DNA of 64,000 nt from Amorphus orientalis (GCF_030814015.1 NZ_JAUSUL010000001.1:1206001-1270000), one strand, 5' to 3'. Shown: positions 1-9,839, numbered from the stretch's first letter. Numbers and translations: made by a program. Notes: generated from the letters alone by a model not told the origin.

Positions 1-91
1 GGGCAAGCGCCGTCAGGCGTCAGCCTCGGGCAAGCTCCGGCGGCGAAGGTGAAGGCAAGCTTCGGGAGAGGCCCACGAAAGGACGGGTCGG

Positions 92-673
92 ATGCCTAAA
101 CTCCTTGCCTTCGCCACCGCGGCCGCCCTGTCGCTCGCGGCCGTGACGCTGTTTTCGGGGACGTCGTTCGCCGCCGACATGCCGGTGACCGTCGCACCCG
201 TGCAGCGCGTGCAGCCGCAGCCTCAGCCGGTTGCGCCGGCCGCACCGGTTCAGGCCCAGCAGTACAGCTACTACCCGGCCAACACGGTCCTCTACGGCAC
301 GGCCAACTCCGCGCGCGGCTATTACTGGCGGCCGGCGGATACGGGCTGGTACGCCTACAACGACCGGGCCTGGCTCTCCACCACCGTGGTCGGCTCCGCC
401 ACCGGGCCGTCCTTCACCGCTCCGCCGAACCCGCCGGTGCCGCCCTATGTGGTGTCGCCGCAGCCCGCGCCGCCTCCGGTCGTGCAGCGTCCCGTCCCCG
501 TCGCGGCTGCGGCGCCGACCTATCCGGCACCGCCTGGCGCTCCGGTGACCCGCGGCGGCCTCCAGCCCGGCACCCAGGCCTGGCTCGACTACTGCAAGGC
601 GGAATATCAGTCGTTCAATCCGCAGACCGGGAAATATCTCGGCTACGACGAGAACTATCATTTCTGCCAGTAG
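92..673 (+). CDS. BA14K-like secreted protein
   Basis: Predicted exported protein of 193 residues. Residues 1-27 form a signal peptide (MPKL, hydrophobic core, then SFAAD). The middle (about 30-160) is rich in proline, glutamine and alanine with PQPQPV-type runs, so is probably extended and unstructured. The C-terminal 30 residues (WLDYCKAEYQSFNPQTGKY, then LGYDENYHFCQ) match the BA14K family signature, in which a CxxxYxSFxPxTGxYLGYDG motif ends with a cysteine; the two cysteines could form a disulfide. BA14K proteins of Hyphomicrobiales are small exported proteins, described as immunoreactive or lectin-like in Brucella. AAAGGA lies about 11 bases before the ATG. The specific role here is unknown. 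Confidence 0.8.
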   Translation: MPKLLAFATAAALSLAAVTLFSGTSFAADMPVTVAPVQRVQPQPQPVAPAAPVQAQQYSYYPANTVLYGTANSARGYYWRPADTGWYAYNDRAWLSTTVVGSATGPSFTAPPNPPVPPYVVSPQPAPPPVVQRPVPVAAAAPTYPAPPGAPVTRGGLQPGTQAWLDYCKAEYQSFNPQTGKYLGYDENYHFCQ

Positions 674-746
674 CCGGGCGCTGCGTTCGGCCCGCGGGTC
701 GGCCGCGGGCTCTCCGGCCGCAGATTTCTTCAGGGTGAGGTTCGCA

Positions 747-1040
747 ATGATCCGATGGACAGCCGCAGCCCTCGCCGCGGCCGTGATCGCCACCACAGCC
801 GCACCGGCAGCGGCCGGCGAGGTTCCGGTGGTGCGCGGGCCGGCCGTGCTGCTCGGCGTGCCCGTCATCGTGAACGGGCCCGGTCCGCTGTTCATGTCGC
901 TGCCGGGGCCGATCGTGATCGCCGAATCCCCGCCCGGGCTGTCCTCCCAGCGCATCGTGGTCCCGGAGCCCGTCATCCCGCTGGGGGCTCCGGTGGGCTG
1001 CTATCAGGTCAACGCGCTCCTCGTCTGCCCGCCGCGCTGA
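747..1040 (+). CDS. small secreted protein of unknown function
   Basis: A 97-residue protein with a clear signal peptide (MIRW, alanine-rich core, cleavage probably after AAAG near residue 24) and a mature part of about 73 residues rich in Pro, Val and Gly. The mature part holds repeated PVI/GPI patterns and ends with one pair of cysteines (GCYQVNALLVCPPR), which could form a disulfide. I do not recognise a family. I chose ATG 747 because GGGTGAGG sits just before it; a GTG at 735 in the same frame overlaps that ribosome-binding site. It follows the BA14K-like gene by about 70 bases in the same direction and may be cotranscribed. Confidence 0.6.
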   Translation: MIRWTAAALAAAVIATTAAPAAAGEVPVVRGPAVLLGVPVIVNGPGPLFMSLPGPIVIAESPPGLSSQRIVVPEPVIPLGAPVGCYQVNALLVCPPR

Positions 1041-1208
1041 GGCGTTCTGACGCGCGGACGGCGTTGAAGCCTCCGTGCCGCGTCGCTCCATTGCGCCGGG
1101 CATGACGCTTCCAGGCCAGTCCGGCGCCGCTCCCGCAGTTGCGGGGCTTCGGGATTTCTGCCAAGCGGATGGTCCATCCGATCCATCCTACCCGAGTGCA
1201 GCTTCGAC

Positions 1209-2069
1209 ATGGCCGATCCCGTCCGACTGGTTCTCACGCTTTCCTGCGAAGACAAGCCCGGCATCGTCGCCGGTATCGCCGGGACACTCGCCAATTCCGG
1301 CTGCAACATCCTCGACAGCGCCCAGTTCGGCGACGCGGAGACCGGGCTGTTCTTCATGCGGGTCGAGTTCATGGCGCCGGCCGGCGTGCTGCGGGAGGAC
1401 GTGGCGGCCGCGCTGACCCCCATCGCCAAGCGTTTCGAGATGAACTGGGAGGTCCGCGACACGGCCGAAGCCATGCCGATCCTGGTGATGGTGTCCAAGT
1501 TCGATCACTGCCTGCTCGACCTGGTCTATCGCCAGCGCATGGGCGCGCTGCCCGTGAAGATCGTCGCAGTGGTCTCGAACCATCTCGACGCCAAGCCGAT
1601 CGCCGACATGAACCACCTCCCGTTCCACCACATTCCGGTGACGCGGGACACCAAGGCGGAGGCGGAAGCCAAGCTGGTGGACCTCGTGGAGGAGACCGGC
1701 GCGGAGCTGGTCGTGCTCGCGCGCTACATGCAGGTCCTGTCGGAAGATCTGTCGACCCGGCTGTCCGGCCGCATCATCAACATCCACCATTCCTTCCTGC
1801 CCGCGTTCAAGGGCGCAAAGCCCTATCATCAGGCCCATTCCAGGGGCGTGAAGCTGATCGGCGCGACGGCCCACTACGTCACGTCCGACCTCGACGAGGG
1901 GCCGATCATCGAGCAGGACGCGGAGCGGGTCAGCCATGCCCATCCCGCCGACGAGCTGGTGGCGATCGGGCGGGACATCGAAGCGCGGGTCCTTGCCCGG
2001 GCGGTGAAGGCCCATGCCGAACGCCGCGTCTTCCAGAACGGCGTGAAGACGGTCGTCTTCCGGCCCTGA
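1209..2069 (+). CDS. purU: formyltetrahydrofolate deformylase
   Basis: Hydrolyses 10-formyltetrahydrofolate to formate and tetrahydrofolate, balancing the one-carbon pool and supplying formate to PurT-type purine synthesis. The 286 residues match the family length. An ACT regulatory domain spans about 8-75 (LTLSCEDKPGIVAGIAG), followed by a formyltransferase-fold catalytic domain from about 90. Hallmarks are VVSNH (122-125), MNHLPFHHIP, and the catalytic Asn191, His193 (INIHHSFLPAF) and Asp229 (SDLDEGPII). It stands alone, with about 170 bases before it and 195 after it in which I see nothing recognisable. Identification is secure. Confidence 0.95.
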   Translation: MADPVRLVLTLSCEDKPGIVAGIAGTLANSGCNILDSAQFGDAETGLFFMRVEFMAPAGVLREDVAAALTPIAKRFEMNWEVRDTAEAMPILVMVSKFDHCLLDLVYRQRMGALPVKIVAVVSNHLDAKPIADMNHLPFHHIPVTRDTKAEAEAKLVDLVEETGAELVVLARYMQVLSEDLSTRLSGRIINIHHSFLPAFKGAKPYHQAHSRGVKLIGATAHYVTSDLDEGPIIEQDAERVSHAHPADELVAIGRDIEARVLARAVKAHAERRVFQNGVKTVVFRP

Positions 2070-2264
2070 GGTCGGGGCAGGGACGGCCCTCGCGCGGCCA
2101 TTGCTGCTGGATCGGCGGCCGTCCGGCCCGCCCGGTGCGAAACGCTCTTTCTGAGCGCGCGGCGATCCCCTATCACTGGACGAATTCAAAACGGACGGCG
2201 CTGACGGCCGGCGCGCGTGAGCGGCCGGCCGGGGCAGGCGCCGCACGGGGCTCAGGGAGGGGAA

Positions 2265-3842
2265 ATGGTCCGGACGATTTTCTACATCAGCGCGGTCGCC
2301 GCGGTGCTGATCGTGCTGTCGGCGGGTGGCCTCGCCCATCCGTTCTTCTGGCTCTTCGTCGTCGTCATCCCGATCATTCTGCTGGGCCTCTACGACATCT
2401 TCCTGTCCGGCCACAACGTGCTGATCAACTATCCGGTGATCGGCCATCTGCGGTACGCGTTCGAGTTCATCAGCCCGAACATCCGCCAGTATTTCATCGA
2501 GACGAATTCCAGCGGACGCCCGTTCAACCGGCTGCAGCGCGACCTCGTCTACGAGCGTGCGGAAGGCAAGCCCGACGCGCTCGCCTTCGGCACCCAGTAC
2601 GACGTCAGCGAAGTCGGCTATCACCGGGCCAACCACTCGCTGGCTCCGAAGATTGTGTCGGAGGCCGACAGCCGCGTGATGGTCGGCGGCCCGGCGTGCA
2701 AGAAGCCCTATTCCGCCTCGCGCCTGAACATCTCCGCGATGAGCTTCGGTGCGCTCAGCGCGAACGCGATCCTTGCGCTCAACAACGGTGCGCGCATCGG
2801 CGGTTTCGCGCACAACACCGGCGAGGGCGGCCTCAGCCCCTATCATCAGGCCGGCGGCGGTGACCTGATCTGGCAGATCGGCACCGGCTATTTCGGCTGC
2901 CGCACCCCGGACGGCGGGTTCGATCCGGACAAGTTCAGGGAGAAGGCGCAGCTCGACCAGGTGAAGATGATCGAGCTGAAGCTGTCCCAGGGCGCCAAGC
3001 CCGCCCACGGCGGCGTGCTGCCCGCTGCCAAGATAACCCCGGAGATCGCAGAGATCCGCGGCATCCCGATGGGCGTCGACTGCATTTCGCCGCCCGCCCA
3101 TCGCGAGTTCTCCACGCCGAAGGGACTGCTGGAATTCATCCAGCAGCTCAGGGAGCTGTCGGGCGGCAAGCCGGTCGGCTTCAAGCTCTGCGTGGGCCGG
3201 CGCAAGGAGTTCATGGCGATCTGCAAGGCGATGCTGGAGACGGGCATCAAGCCCGATTTCATCACCGTCGACGGGGCGGAGGGCGGCACCGGCGCAGCCC
3301 CCATCGAGTATTCCGACCGCCTCGGCATGCCGATCCTGGAAGGTCTCGTCTTCGTCCAGAACTGCCTCGTCGGCTGCGGTCTGCGCGAGGACATCAAGAT
3401 CATCGCCAGCGCCAAGACGGTGTCCGGCTTCGACATGACGCTGAAGATCGCGCTCGGCGCGGACCTGGTGAACGCGGCGCGCACGATGATGTTCGCCGTC
3501 GGCTGCATCCAGGCGCTACGGTGTCACCTCAACACGTGCCCGACCGGCGTCGCGACCCAGGACCATGGGCGCGCCCGCGCCGTGGACGTGGATCTCCGCC
3601 AGACCCACGTGGCGAACTATCACCGCGCCACGGTCAAGAGCATGCTGGAAATCATCGGCGCGATCGGCCTGGTCGATGTTGAACATCTCGGCCCGCGGCA
3701 CATTTATCGCCGCGTGGCCGACCAGACCGAACGGAACTATACGGAGATCTACGACTTCGTCCCGCCGGGAAATTTTCTCGGCAATGACATCCACGCCTAC
3801 TACAAGCCCTCCTGGGACCTGGCGAGCGCGGAATCGTTCTGA
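2265..3842 (+). CDS. FMN-binding glutamate synthase family protein
   Basis: 525 residues. The N-terminus has two hydrophobic segments (about 4-22 and 25-45, including FYISAVAAVLIVL), suggesting membrane anchoring. The rest is the FMN/iron-sulfur domain of the glutamate synthase large subunit: ISAMSFGALS, NTGEGGLSPYH, the TVDGAEGGTGAAP flavin site, and a cysteine cluster CIQALRCHLNTC that matches the 3Fe-4S ligands of GltB. The glutaminase (GAT) domain of full-length GltB is absent, so this is the stand-alone FMN-binding form whose substrate is not established. ATG 2265 is preferred because GGGAGGGGAA directly precedes it; an upstream in-frame GTG (2217) would add 16 hydrophilic residues before the membrane segment. 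Confidence 0.88.
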   Translation: MVRTIFYISAVAAVLIVLSAGGLAHPFFWLFVVVIPIILLGLYDIFLSGHNVLINYPVIGHLRYAFEFISPNIRQYFIETNSSGRPFNRLQRDLVYERAEGKPDALAFGTQYDVSEVGYHRANHSLAPKIVSEADSRVMVGGPACKKPYSASRLNISAMSFGALSANAILALNNGARIGGFAHNTGEGGLSPYHQAGGGDLIWQIGTGYFGCRTPDGGFDPDKFREKAQLDQVKMIELKLSQGAKPAHGGVLPAAKITPEIAEIRGIPMGVDCISPPAHREFSTPKGLLEFIQQLRELSGGKPVGFKLCVGRRKEFMAICKAMLETGIKPDFITVDGAEGGTGAAPIEYSDRLGMPILEGLVFVQNCLVGCGLREDIKIIASAKTVSGFDMTLKIALGADLVNAARTMMFAVGCIQALRCHLNTCPTGVATQDHGRARAVDVDLRQTHVANYHRATVKSMLEIIGAIGLVDVEHLGPRHIYRRVADQTERNYTEIYDFVPPGNFLGNDIHAYYKPSWDLASAESF

Positions 3843-4022
3843 TCGGTTCGCGGGCCGTTGCTGGCCGGCTGAAGCCGGGGACAGGGCCGCTTGCGGCCGT
3901 GCGCCATCGTGGCCCAGTGATGCCAACCCGGCCGGACTGAACTCCGGCGGAACGGATCGGGCGGGGGCGCCATTCGCTTGTGGCGCCCGCCGCCGTCGAT
4001 CGAACACATCGAGGAGATCACA

Positions 4023-4463
4023 ATGCAGTATCTGCACACCATGGTGCGCATCCGGGACATCGACGAGTCGCTCGACTTCTATTGCGGCAAGCTGGGCCTC
4101 AAGGAAGTGCGCCGGATCGAGAGCGAGAAGGGCCGCTTCACGCTGATCTTCCTCGCCGCCGACGAAGACGAGCAGCGGGCCGAAGCGGACAAGGCGCCGA
4201 TGGTCGAGCTGACCTACAACTGGGACCCGGAAGAGTACCAGGGCGGCCGGAACTTCGGCCATCTGGCCTATCGGGTGGACGATATCTATGCGACCTGCCA
4301 GAAGCTGATGGACGCCGGCGTGACCATCAACCGGCCGCCGCGGGACGGCTACATGGCGTTCATCAAGTCGCCGGACGGCATTTCGATCGAACTGCTGCAG
4401 AAGGGCGATGCGCGCGATCCGGCCGAACCCTGGGCGTCGATGGAAAACACCGGCTCCTGGTAA
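4023..4463 (+). CDS. gloA: glyoxalase I (lactoylglutathione lyase), VOC family
   Basis: Converts the hemithioacetal of methylglyoxal and glutathione to S-lactoylglutathione. The 146 residues form the two beta-alpha-beta-beta-beta units of the vicinal oxygen chelate fold. The four metal ligands expected for the Ni-type bacterial enzyme are visible: His5 (YLHTMVRI), Glu62 (VELTYNW), His80 (FGHLAYRV) and Glu123 (SIELLQ). The start at ATG 4023 has GAGGAG eight bases before it. It stands alone between the glutamate-synthase-like gene and the amidoligase operon. The acidic insert at 46-58 ([13 protein letters not shown]) is a variation on the family loop. Close relatives act on other glutathione adducts, but the HEHE set and length favour GloA. 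Confidence 0.88.
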   Translation: MQYLHTMVRIRDIDESLDFYCGKLGLKEVRRIESEKGRFTLIFLAADEDEQRAEADKAPMVELTYNWDPEEYQGGRNFGHLAYRVDDIYATCQKLMDAGVTINRPPRDGYMAFIKSPDGISIELLQKGDARDPAEPWASMENTGSW

Positions 4464-4573
4464 TAGGCTGCCGCAAGGGCCTGGCCGCAGGGCAGGCCCG
4501 CCGGCACGAATGGTGAGGCGATGACCGGCGCGCTCGGTGCACGGCGTCGAGCGAGCGCAGCAGGAGGCGAGAG

Positions 4574-5566
4574 ATGAGCGCGCCGGACAGCGACCGTGGA
4601 AGCCGGCCCCCCGTCCCCGACCCGCGCGATCCACCGTGGCCGGGCGGGATCAAGAGCGACGAACGCAATGTGGGCGTCGAGGTCGAGTTTGCCGGCCTCG
4701 ACACAGCCGATGTCGCCTATCTGATCCGGTCGCGGCTGGGCGGCGAGGTCGGTTCGTCGGATCCGCACCGGTGGACCGTCTCCGACACGTCGCTCGGCGC
4801 CTTCGAGGTCGAACTCGACAGCCGCTATGCGCATCCGGGCGAGAAGTCGGGGCCGACCGACCTGGCCATGCGCGAAGCGTTCGGCCGGCTGGCGTCGATC
4901 GTGGTTCCGACCGAGGTCATCGCGCCGCCGATGTCCTATCGCAAGCTGCCGAAACTGGACGAGCTGGTCCGGGCGCTCGTTGCGGCGGGGGCGGAAGGGA
5001 CGACGGAATGGGCGCCCTACGCGTTCGGTCTCCATCTCAACGTGGAGACGCCGGCTGACGACATCCTGACCATTTCCCGCATCTTCCGGGCCTTCATTCT
5101 CGTCTCGCCCTGGCTCAGAAAGCGCATGGGCATTGACCGGACCCGCTCGCTGCTGCCGTTCGTCGATCCGTTTCCGACGAGTTTCGTCGATTGGGTCGTG
5201 GAGGCGGGTGACGATGTCGATCTGAAGCGCTTCATTGCCGCCTATTGCAGAGCGAATCCGAGCAAGCATCGCGACCTGGACCTGCTGCCCCTGCTCGGCT
5301 ACCTCGACAAGGATGCGGTCAGTCAGGCGCTCGGCCATCCGCCGAAGGCGGTGCGGCCGACATTTCACTATCGGCTGCCTGACGCGCGCCTGGGAGATCC
5401 GGCCTGGTCGATCACGGCGGAGTGGAACCGCTGGGTCATGGTCGAGGAGCTTGCCGCCGATCCTCACCGGCTGGCCCTTCTCAGCCGGGCCTGGCGACGG
5501 TGGCGCAGCGCGTGGCTCTCCGGCGAGCCGGACTGGGATGCGATGGTCGACAAGGTGATGCGTTGA
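4574..5566 (+). CDS. amidoligase family protein (GS-fold COOH-NH2 ligase)
   Basis: 330 residues of the predicted amidoligase family (Amidoligase_2), distant relatives of glutamine synthetase thought to form amide bonds between a carboxylate and an amine using ATP. Seen: the hallmark VGVEVEFAG near residue 37, the acidic FEVELDS strand, and a PYAFGLHLNVETP segment with the conserved histidine/asparagine. There is no signal peptide, so it acts in the cytoplasm. Its stop overlaps the TTG start of the next gene by four bases, a class-I glutamine amidotransferase, which in turn overlaps a DMT transporter. This pairing with a GAT-I protein is a reported neighbourhood for this family. The substrate is unknown. 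GAGGCGAGAG precedes the ATG. Confidence 0.78.
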   Translation: MSAPDSDRGSRPPVPDPRDPPWPGGIKSDERNVGVEVEFAGLDTADVAYLIRSRLGGEVGSSDPHRWTVSDTSLGAFEVELDSRYAHPGEKSGPTDLAMREAFGRLASIVVPTEVIAPPMSYRKLPKLDELVRALVAAGAEGTTEWAPYAFGLHLNVETPADDILTISRIFRAFILVSPWLRKRMGIDRTRSLLPFVDPFPTSFVDWVVEAGDDVDLKRFIAAYCRANPSKHRDLDLLPLLGYLDKDAVSQALGHPPKAVRPTFHYRLPDARLGDPAWSITAEWNRWVMVEELAADPHRLALLSRAWRRWRSAWLSGEPDWDAMVDKVMR

Positions 5567-6297
5567 CCGGGCGACCTCTGATCGGAGTTTCCACGTCCAA
5601 GCGCGGCGGCTGGCGAAGCTATTTCATGACGGCGCTGTCGATCCGCGTCGTCGGCGGAAGGTCGCTGCGGATCGTGCCGGGCGATGACATCGACCACCTG
5701 ATCGGGCGTATCGACGGCCTCGTGGTGGGCGGAGGCGACGACATCTCCGCCGACCTCTACGGCGGCGTGATCGTGCCCGACGTGCGGCTCGATCCCGAGC
5801 GGGACGAGCTGGAGGTGACGCTCCTGCGCAGGGTGCTGCCGAGCGGGCTTCCCATTCTGGGCATCTGCCGGGGGGCGCAGATGCTCAACGTCGCCTCGGG
5901 CGGCAACCTCATCGCCGACATCTACACCCTGGATCCGCCGCCGCCGAAGATGAGGACTGTCCTGCCGCGCAAGACGGTCACCCTGGCCCAGGGCAGCCGG
6001 CTGGCCCGGATCGCCAAGCTTCAGTGGTTCCGGGTCAACGCGCTCCACCATCAGGCGATCGACAGCCTCGGTCGGGCCCTGGTCGTGGTCGCCCGGGACA
6101 AGGCGGGCATCGTCCAGGCGATCGAAGGGACCGAGCCGCCGTTTCGCATCGGGGTGCAGTGGCATCCCGAACTCTTGATTTTCAAACGCTCGCAGCGTCG
6201 GTTGTTCCGGGGGCTGGTGCGGGCCGCCGAGCGTTTCGATTCGGACGGCGGCCTGTCCGCTCCGTCCGGCCAGACCGAGGGCGCGGGGGATTTATGA
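5563..6297 (+). CDS. class-I glutamine amidotransferase / gamma-glutamyl hydrolase-like (C26)
   Basis: 244 residues of the peptidase C26 / PuuD-like group, which hydrolyses gamma-glutamyl amide bonds. The nucleophile elbow is GICRGAQ with Cys102; the catalytic histidine lies in VQWHPE, and LHHQAI matches the PuuD substrate-site histidines. The only start consistent with domain length is TTG 5563, whose last two bases belong to the amidoligase stop codon, implying translational coupling. The gene then overlaps the DMT transporter by four bases (ATGA). With an amide-bond-forming enzyme before it, it probably trims or recycles a gamma-glutamyl-type product, or supplies ammonia. Both are inferences. 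A longer reading from 5422 would sit inside the amidoligase gene and is unlikely. Confidence 0.8.
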   Translation: MTGRPLIGVSTSKRGGWRSYFMTALSIRVVGGRSLRIVPGDDIDHLIGRIDGLVVGGGDDISADLYGGVIVPDVRLDPERDELEVTLLRRVLPSGLPILGICRGAQMLNVASGGNLIADIYTLDPPPPKMRTVLPRKTVTLAQGSRLARIAKLQWFRVNALHHQAIDSLGRALVVVARDKAGIVQAIEGTEPPFRIGVQWHPELLIFKRSQRRLFRGLVRAAERFDSDGGLSAPSGQTEGAGDL

Positions 6298-7196
6298 CGG
6301 ATCAGCTCAAGGGGACCCTTCTGGTGGTGACCGGGGTCCTCGTCCTGTCTCCGGATGCGATGCTGATCCGGCTGATGACGGCCGAGCCCATGACCATCCT
6401 GTTCTGGCGCGGCGTCGGGATCTTCGTCGTGCTCGGGATCCTGAGCATCCTGCGCCATCGCGGCCGTCTGTTCGCCTATGTCCGCAGCGTCGGCCCGACC
6501 GGGCTTGCCGTGTCGGGCTGCTTCGCGCTGTGCCAGCTCGGCTTCGTGGGCGGCGTGGCCACGACCAACCCTGCCAACGCGCTCGTGATGGTCGCCGCGA
6601 CGCCGCTCTGCGCGGCCATTGCGAGCCGTCTGGTGCTCGGTGAACGGATCGCGCCCTCGACCATGATCGCGGTGGTGGCCGGGCTCACCGGGGTCGCGAT
6701 CATGATGGCGCCGCATCTGGGCGGGGAAGGCAATCTCCGCGGCGACCTGATCGCCGCGATCGTGCCGGTCTCTCTGGGCCTGGCGTTCACGCTGGTCCGC
6801 AAGCTGAGGGCGACGGATGTGTGGCTGCTCTACTCCATCGCCGGGTTGATCGTCGCCGTGGTGGCGGCCCCGTTCCGCGGATCGGAGTTCCTGAGCGGCG
6901 CCGACATCGTCTGGGCCACGATCCTCGTGCTTCTGGTGGTGCCGGTGTCCTTCGCGCTGATCACCCAGGGGCCGCGCTACATCACCGCCGCCGAGGTGAG
7001 CCTGATCATGCTCCTGGAGACGGTTCTGGGGCCGGTCTGGGTGTGGTTCGCGGTCGGGATCGCACCGGGAATCTACGCCGTGCTGGGCGGCGGCGTGCTT
7101 CTCACGACCCTGGCGGTTCACTCCTGGTGGCGGCTCAACCGGGCACCGGCGGCTCAGAAGTCCGAGGCGATGCCCTTGACCTCCCAGTCGCCGTAG
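6294..7196 (+). CDS. DMT (EamA) family transporter
   Basis: 300-residue inner-membrane protein with about ten hydrophobic segments arranged as two EamA repeats (first about 5-138, second about 150-285), typical of the drug/metabolite transporter superfamily. It begins [20 protein letters not shown] and has the usual FWRG motif after the second segment. ATG 6294 overlaps the stop of the amidotransferase gene (ATGA), so it is the third gene of the amidoligase operon and is a good candidate to export or import that pathway's product. Its 3' end overlaps the convergent DUF1674 gene by 43 bases. The substrate cannot be read from the sequence. Confidence 0.85.
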   Translation: MTDQLKGTLLVVTGVLVLSPDAMLIRLMTAEPMTILFWRGVGIFVVLGILSILRHRGRLFAYVRSVGPTGLAVSGCFALCQLGFVGGVATTNPANALVMVAATPLCAAIASRLVLGERIAPSTMIAVVAGLTGVAIMMAPHLGGEGNLRGDLIAAIVPVSLGLAFTLVRKLRATDVWLLYSIAGLIVAVVAAPFRGSEFLSGADIVWATILVLLVVPVSFALITQGPRYITAAEVSLIMLLETVLGPVWVWFAVGIAPGIYAVLGGGVLLTTLAVHSWWRLNRAPAAQKSEAMPLTSQSP

Positions 7197-7369
7197 CGGG
7201 CCGGATCGGGGCCATCGCGGCCGCCGATCTCGGTCGGCCGCTCTTCTGCCGCCGCCTTGCGGCGCTCTTCGGCTTCGGCCAGCGCGCGCCGGGCGGCGTC
7301 GCTCAGCTGGGGTTTTTCGTGCGGCTCGCCGGCCGGAGCCGGCGCGTCGTTCGGATCTTCATCGCTCAT
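7154..7369 (-). CDS. DUF1674 protein (SDHAF4-like succinate dehydrogenase assembly factor)
   Basis: 71-residue cytoplasmic protein. The N-terminal half is charged and low-complexity ([20 protein letters not shown]); the C-terminus [19 protein letters not shown] is the DUF1674 / SDHAF4 signature that is conserved to mitochondria. SDHAF4 binds the flavinylated SdhA subunit and protects it before assembly with SdhB; bacterial members are assumed to act alike. The start at 7369 is chosen because AAGG lies upstream and because an extended reading adds non-conserved residues. It is read convergently with the DMT gene (43-base tail overlap) and divergently from htpX. No sdh genes are in the window. 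Confidence 0.8.
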   Translation of the reverse strand: MSDEDPNDAPAPAGEPHEKPQLSDAARRALAEAEERRKAAAEERPTEIGGRDGPDPARYGDWEVKGIASDF

Positions 7370-7491
7370 GGAATGCCTTGGCGGCTGGAATGGCTTGTTC
7401 CCGCTCGGGGGCTCGACCATTTATAGGTCGGCCGGCCGGAACGACAAAGGGCCGGTCTCCGCGTTTGCGTGCTCAAAGGGTGAAGCACTCG

Positions 7492-8466
7492 ATGAACTTC
7501 TTTCGCACGGCCCTTCTTCTGGCGGCGCTGACGGCGCTGTTCATGGGCATCGGCTACATGCTCGGCGGTCAGGCCGGCATGATGATCGCGTTCGCCGTCG
7601 CCGCCGGCATGAACATCTTCTCCTACTGGAACTCCGACAAGATGGTGCTGCGCATGCACCGGGCGCGCGAGGTCGACGCGCAGACCGCGCCGGAGTTCTA
7701 CAATCTGGTCAAGGACCTGGCCGCGCGCGCCGAGCTGCCGATGCCGCGCGTGTTCATTCTCGACGAGGATCAGCCCAACGCGTTCGCAACCGGCCGCAAT
7801 CCGCAGAATGCCGCCGTGGCGGCGACCCGGGGCCTGCTCCAGACGATGAGCCGCGAGCAGATCGCCGGCGTCATGGCCCACGAACTCGCCCACGTGAAGC
7901 ACCGCGACACGCTGACCATGACGATCACGGCCACGCTCGCCGGTGCGATCTCGATGCTCGCCAACTTCGCCTTCTTCTTCGGAGGGGCGCGCAACAACAA
8001 CAATCCGCTCGGCATCGTCGGCGTGATCCTGATGATGATCGTGGCACCGCTCGCCGCCATGCTGGTGCAGATGGCGATCAGCCGGACCCGGGAATACGCG
8101 GCCGACCGCGAGGGCGCTGAGATCTGCGGCCAGCCGCTGTGGCTCGCTTCGGCGCTGGAGAATCTCGAAGCCGGCGCGCGGCGGATCCAGAACCCGGAAG
8201 CCGAACGCAATCCGGCCACGGCGCACATGTTCATCGTCAATCCGCTGTCCGGCCAGCGCATGGACAACCTGTTCTCCACCCATCCCGCGACGGCCAACCG
8301 GGTCGCGGCCCTTGAGGAACTCGCCAGCGAGATGGGGCAGGGCAGTGGTGCCGCCCTCGGCCGCGGCGGGCCCGTTACGGGCGAGGCGGGCGGACGGTCC
8401 GGCTCCGTGCCCCGGTCCGGTTCGGTGCCGCGCACCGGTCATCGCCGCCGCGGTCCCTGGGGATGA
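7492..8466 (+). CDS. htpX: membrane zinc metalloprotease HtpX
   Basis: 324 residues. M48-family inner-membrane protease that degrades misfolded membrane proteins together with FtsH. Two N-terminal membrane segments (7-25, 30-48), the zinc site HELAH at 130-134, a second pair of membrane segments (about 143-165 and 178-198) and the downstream glutamate region [11 protein letters not shown] (third zinc ligand) are all visible. The C-terminus is extended by about 40 Gly/Arg/Ser-rich residues with a short repeat (RSGSVP). The start at 7492 is preferred over upstream codons because AAAGGG precedes it and [11 protein letters not shown] is the family N-terminus. Its stop overlaps rsmB's start (ATGA). 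Confidence 0.95.
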   Translation: MNFFRTALLLAALTALFMGIGYMLGGQAGMMIAFAVAAGMNIFSYWNSDKMVLRMHRAREVDAQTAPEFYNLVKDLAARAELPMPRVFILDEDQPNAFATGRNPQNAAVAATRGLLQTMSREQIAGVMAHELAHVKHRDTLTMTITATLAGAISMLANFAFFFGGARNNNNPLGIVGVILMMIVAPLAAMLVQMAISRTREYAADREGAEICGQPLWLASALENLEAGARRIQNPEAERNPATAHMFIVNPLSGQRMDNLFSTHPATANRVAALEELASEMGQGSGAALGRGGPVTGEAGGRSGSVPRSGSVPRTGHRRRGPWG

Positions 8467-9839
8467 AGGCACCCGCAAATCGTCGCAATTCCGCGCCCGA
8501 CCGACGGAGCGCGCCGCGCAAACTCGGCCCCGGCCTCCAGTCGCGAACGGTCGCCCTGGATGTGCTCGACCGGATGCGGCGCGACGGCGTCGGCCTCGAC
8601 GCGGCGCTGGATGAGCCCGCCCTTCAGCAGCGGTTCCAGCGGCTGGAGCTGCGCGACCGGGCCTTCGTGCGCAATCTCCTCGCCACCACGCTGCGCCACC
8701 GCGGCGAGATCGAGGCGGTGATCGGCGCGCTGGTCCACCGGCCTCTGCCGAAGTCGTCCGGGCGCACCGTGCCGATCCTTCACCTGGGTCTGGCCCAGCT
8801 CCTGTTCCTCGGCGTCGCCGACCATGCCGCGGTCGATTCCAGCGTCGCGCTGACCAAGGCGCATCCGGCGTCCGCCGGATTTCGGGGGCTGGTGAACGGC
8901 GTCCTCAGACGGGCGGCGCGCGAACGGGAGGAGCTTCTCGCCGCAATCGACGCGCCCGTCGCCAACACGCCCGCCTGGCTCATGGCGCGCTGGACCCGCA
9001 CCTACGGGGCGGAGACGGCGCGCGCCATTGCCGCGGCCCACGGTATCGAGCCGGCCCTCGACGTCACGGTGCGGTCCGATCCGGACGGCTGGGCCGAGCG
9101 CCTGGGCGGCCGGGTTCTGCCGACCGGCACCGTGCGCACGCTGGAAGGCGGTCCGATCCCGGAACGTCCCGGCTATGCCGAAGGCGCCTGGTGGGTGCAG
9201 GACGCCGCCGCCGCCATCCCCGCCCGCCTGCTCGGCGACGTGGCCGGGCTGCGCGTCGCCGATCTCTGCGCGGCCCCCGGCGGCAAGACCGCCCAGCTCG
9301 CGGCCGCGGGCGCCGACGTGACTGCCGTCGACGTGAGCGCGGCACGGCTCGCCCGGCTGAGCGAGAACCTCGACCGGTTGGGGCTCGCCGCCCATGTCGT
9401 CGCGGCCGATCTTCTGACGTGGGAACCGGCCGAGCCGTTCGATGCGATTCTGCTCGACGCACCCTGCACGTCGACCGGGACGATCCGGCGCCAGCCCGAC
9501 GTCGCCTGGCTGAAGCAGGAGGACGACATCCGGGCGCTGGCGGACCTCCAGGCGCGGCTACTTGCGCGGGCCGTGGCGTGGCTGAAGCCGGGCGGATGCC
9601 TGGTCTATTCGACCTGTTCGCTGGAGCCGGAGGAAGGCGAGGACCAGGTTGCGCGCCTCCTCGCCGCCGATCCGCGGGTCGCGGTCGATCCGATCCCGGC
9701 AGAGTGGCTGCCCGGCCTCGAATCGGCGATAACGCTGGACGGATGGCTGAGAACGCTTCCCTGCCACCTTCCCGATCCCGAGCCCAGGCTGGCCGGTCTC
9801 GACGGCTTTTTCGCAGCCCGGCTGCGGGTCGGGTCGTGA
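8463..9839 (+). CDS. rsmB: 16S rRNA (cytosine-5)-methyltransferase RsmB-type
   Basis: 458 residues. Methylates C967-type cytosines in 16S rRNA using S-adenosylmethionine. An N-terminal NusB-like helical RNA-binding domain (about 20-150, with [11 protein letters not shown] and ARAFVRNLL-like helices) precedes the Rossmann methyltransferase domain. In the latter, [16 protein letters not shown] is the SAM loop, [18 protein letters not shown] carries the motif IV cysteine and [11 protein letters not shown] the catalytic motif VI cysteine. It overlaps htpX by four bases, so is cotranscribed with it. The combination htpX-rsmB-heparinase-purH is a familiar order in Hyphomicrobiales. Confidence 0.93.
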   Translation: MKAPANRRNSAPDRRSAPRKLGPGLQSRTVALDVLDRMRRDGVGLDAALDEPALQQRFQRLELRDRAFVRNLLATTLRHRGEIEAVIGALVHRPLPKSSGRTVPILHLGLAQLLFLGVADHAAVDSSVALTKAHPASAGFRGLVNGVLRRAAREREELLAAIDAPVANTPAWLMARWTRTYGAETARAIAAAHGIEPALDVTVRSDPDGWAERLGGRVLPTGTVRTLEGGPIPERPGYAEGAWWVQDAAAAIPARLLGDVAGLRVADLCAAPGGKTAQLAAAGADVTAVDVSAARLARLSENLDRLGLAAHVVAADLLTWEPAEPFDAILLDAPCTSTGTIRRQPDVAWLKQEDDIRALADLQARLLARAVAWLKPGGCLVYSTCSLEPEEGEDQVARLLAADPRVAVDPIPAEWLPGLESAITLDGWLRTLPCHLPDPEPRLAGLDGFFAARLRVGS

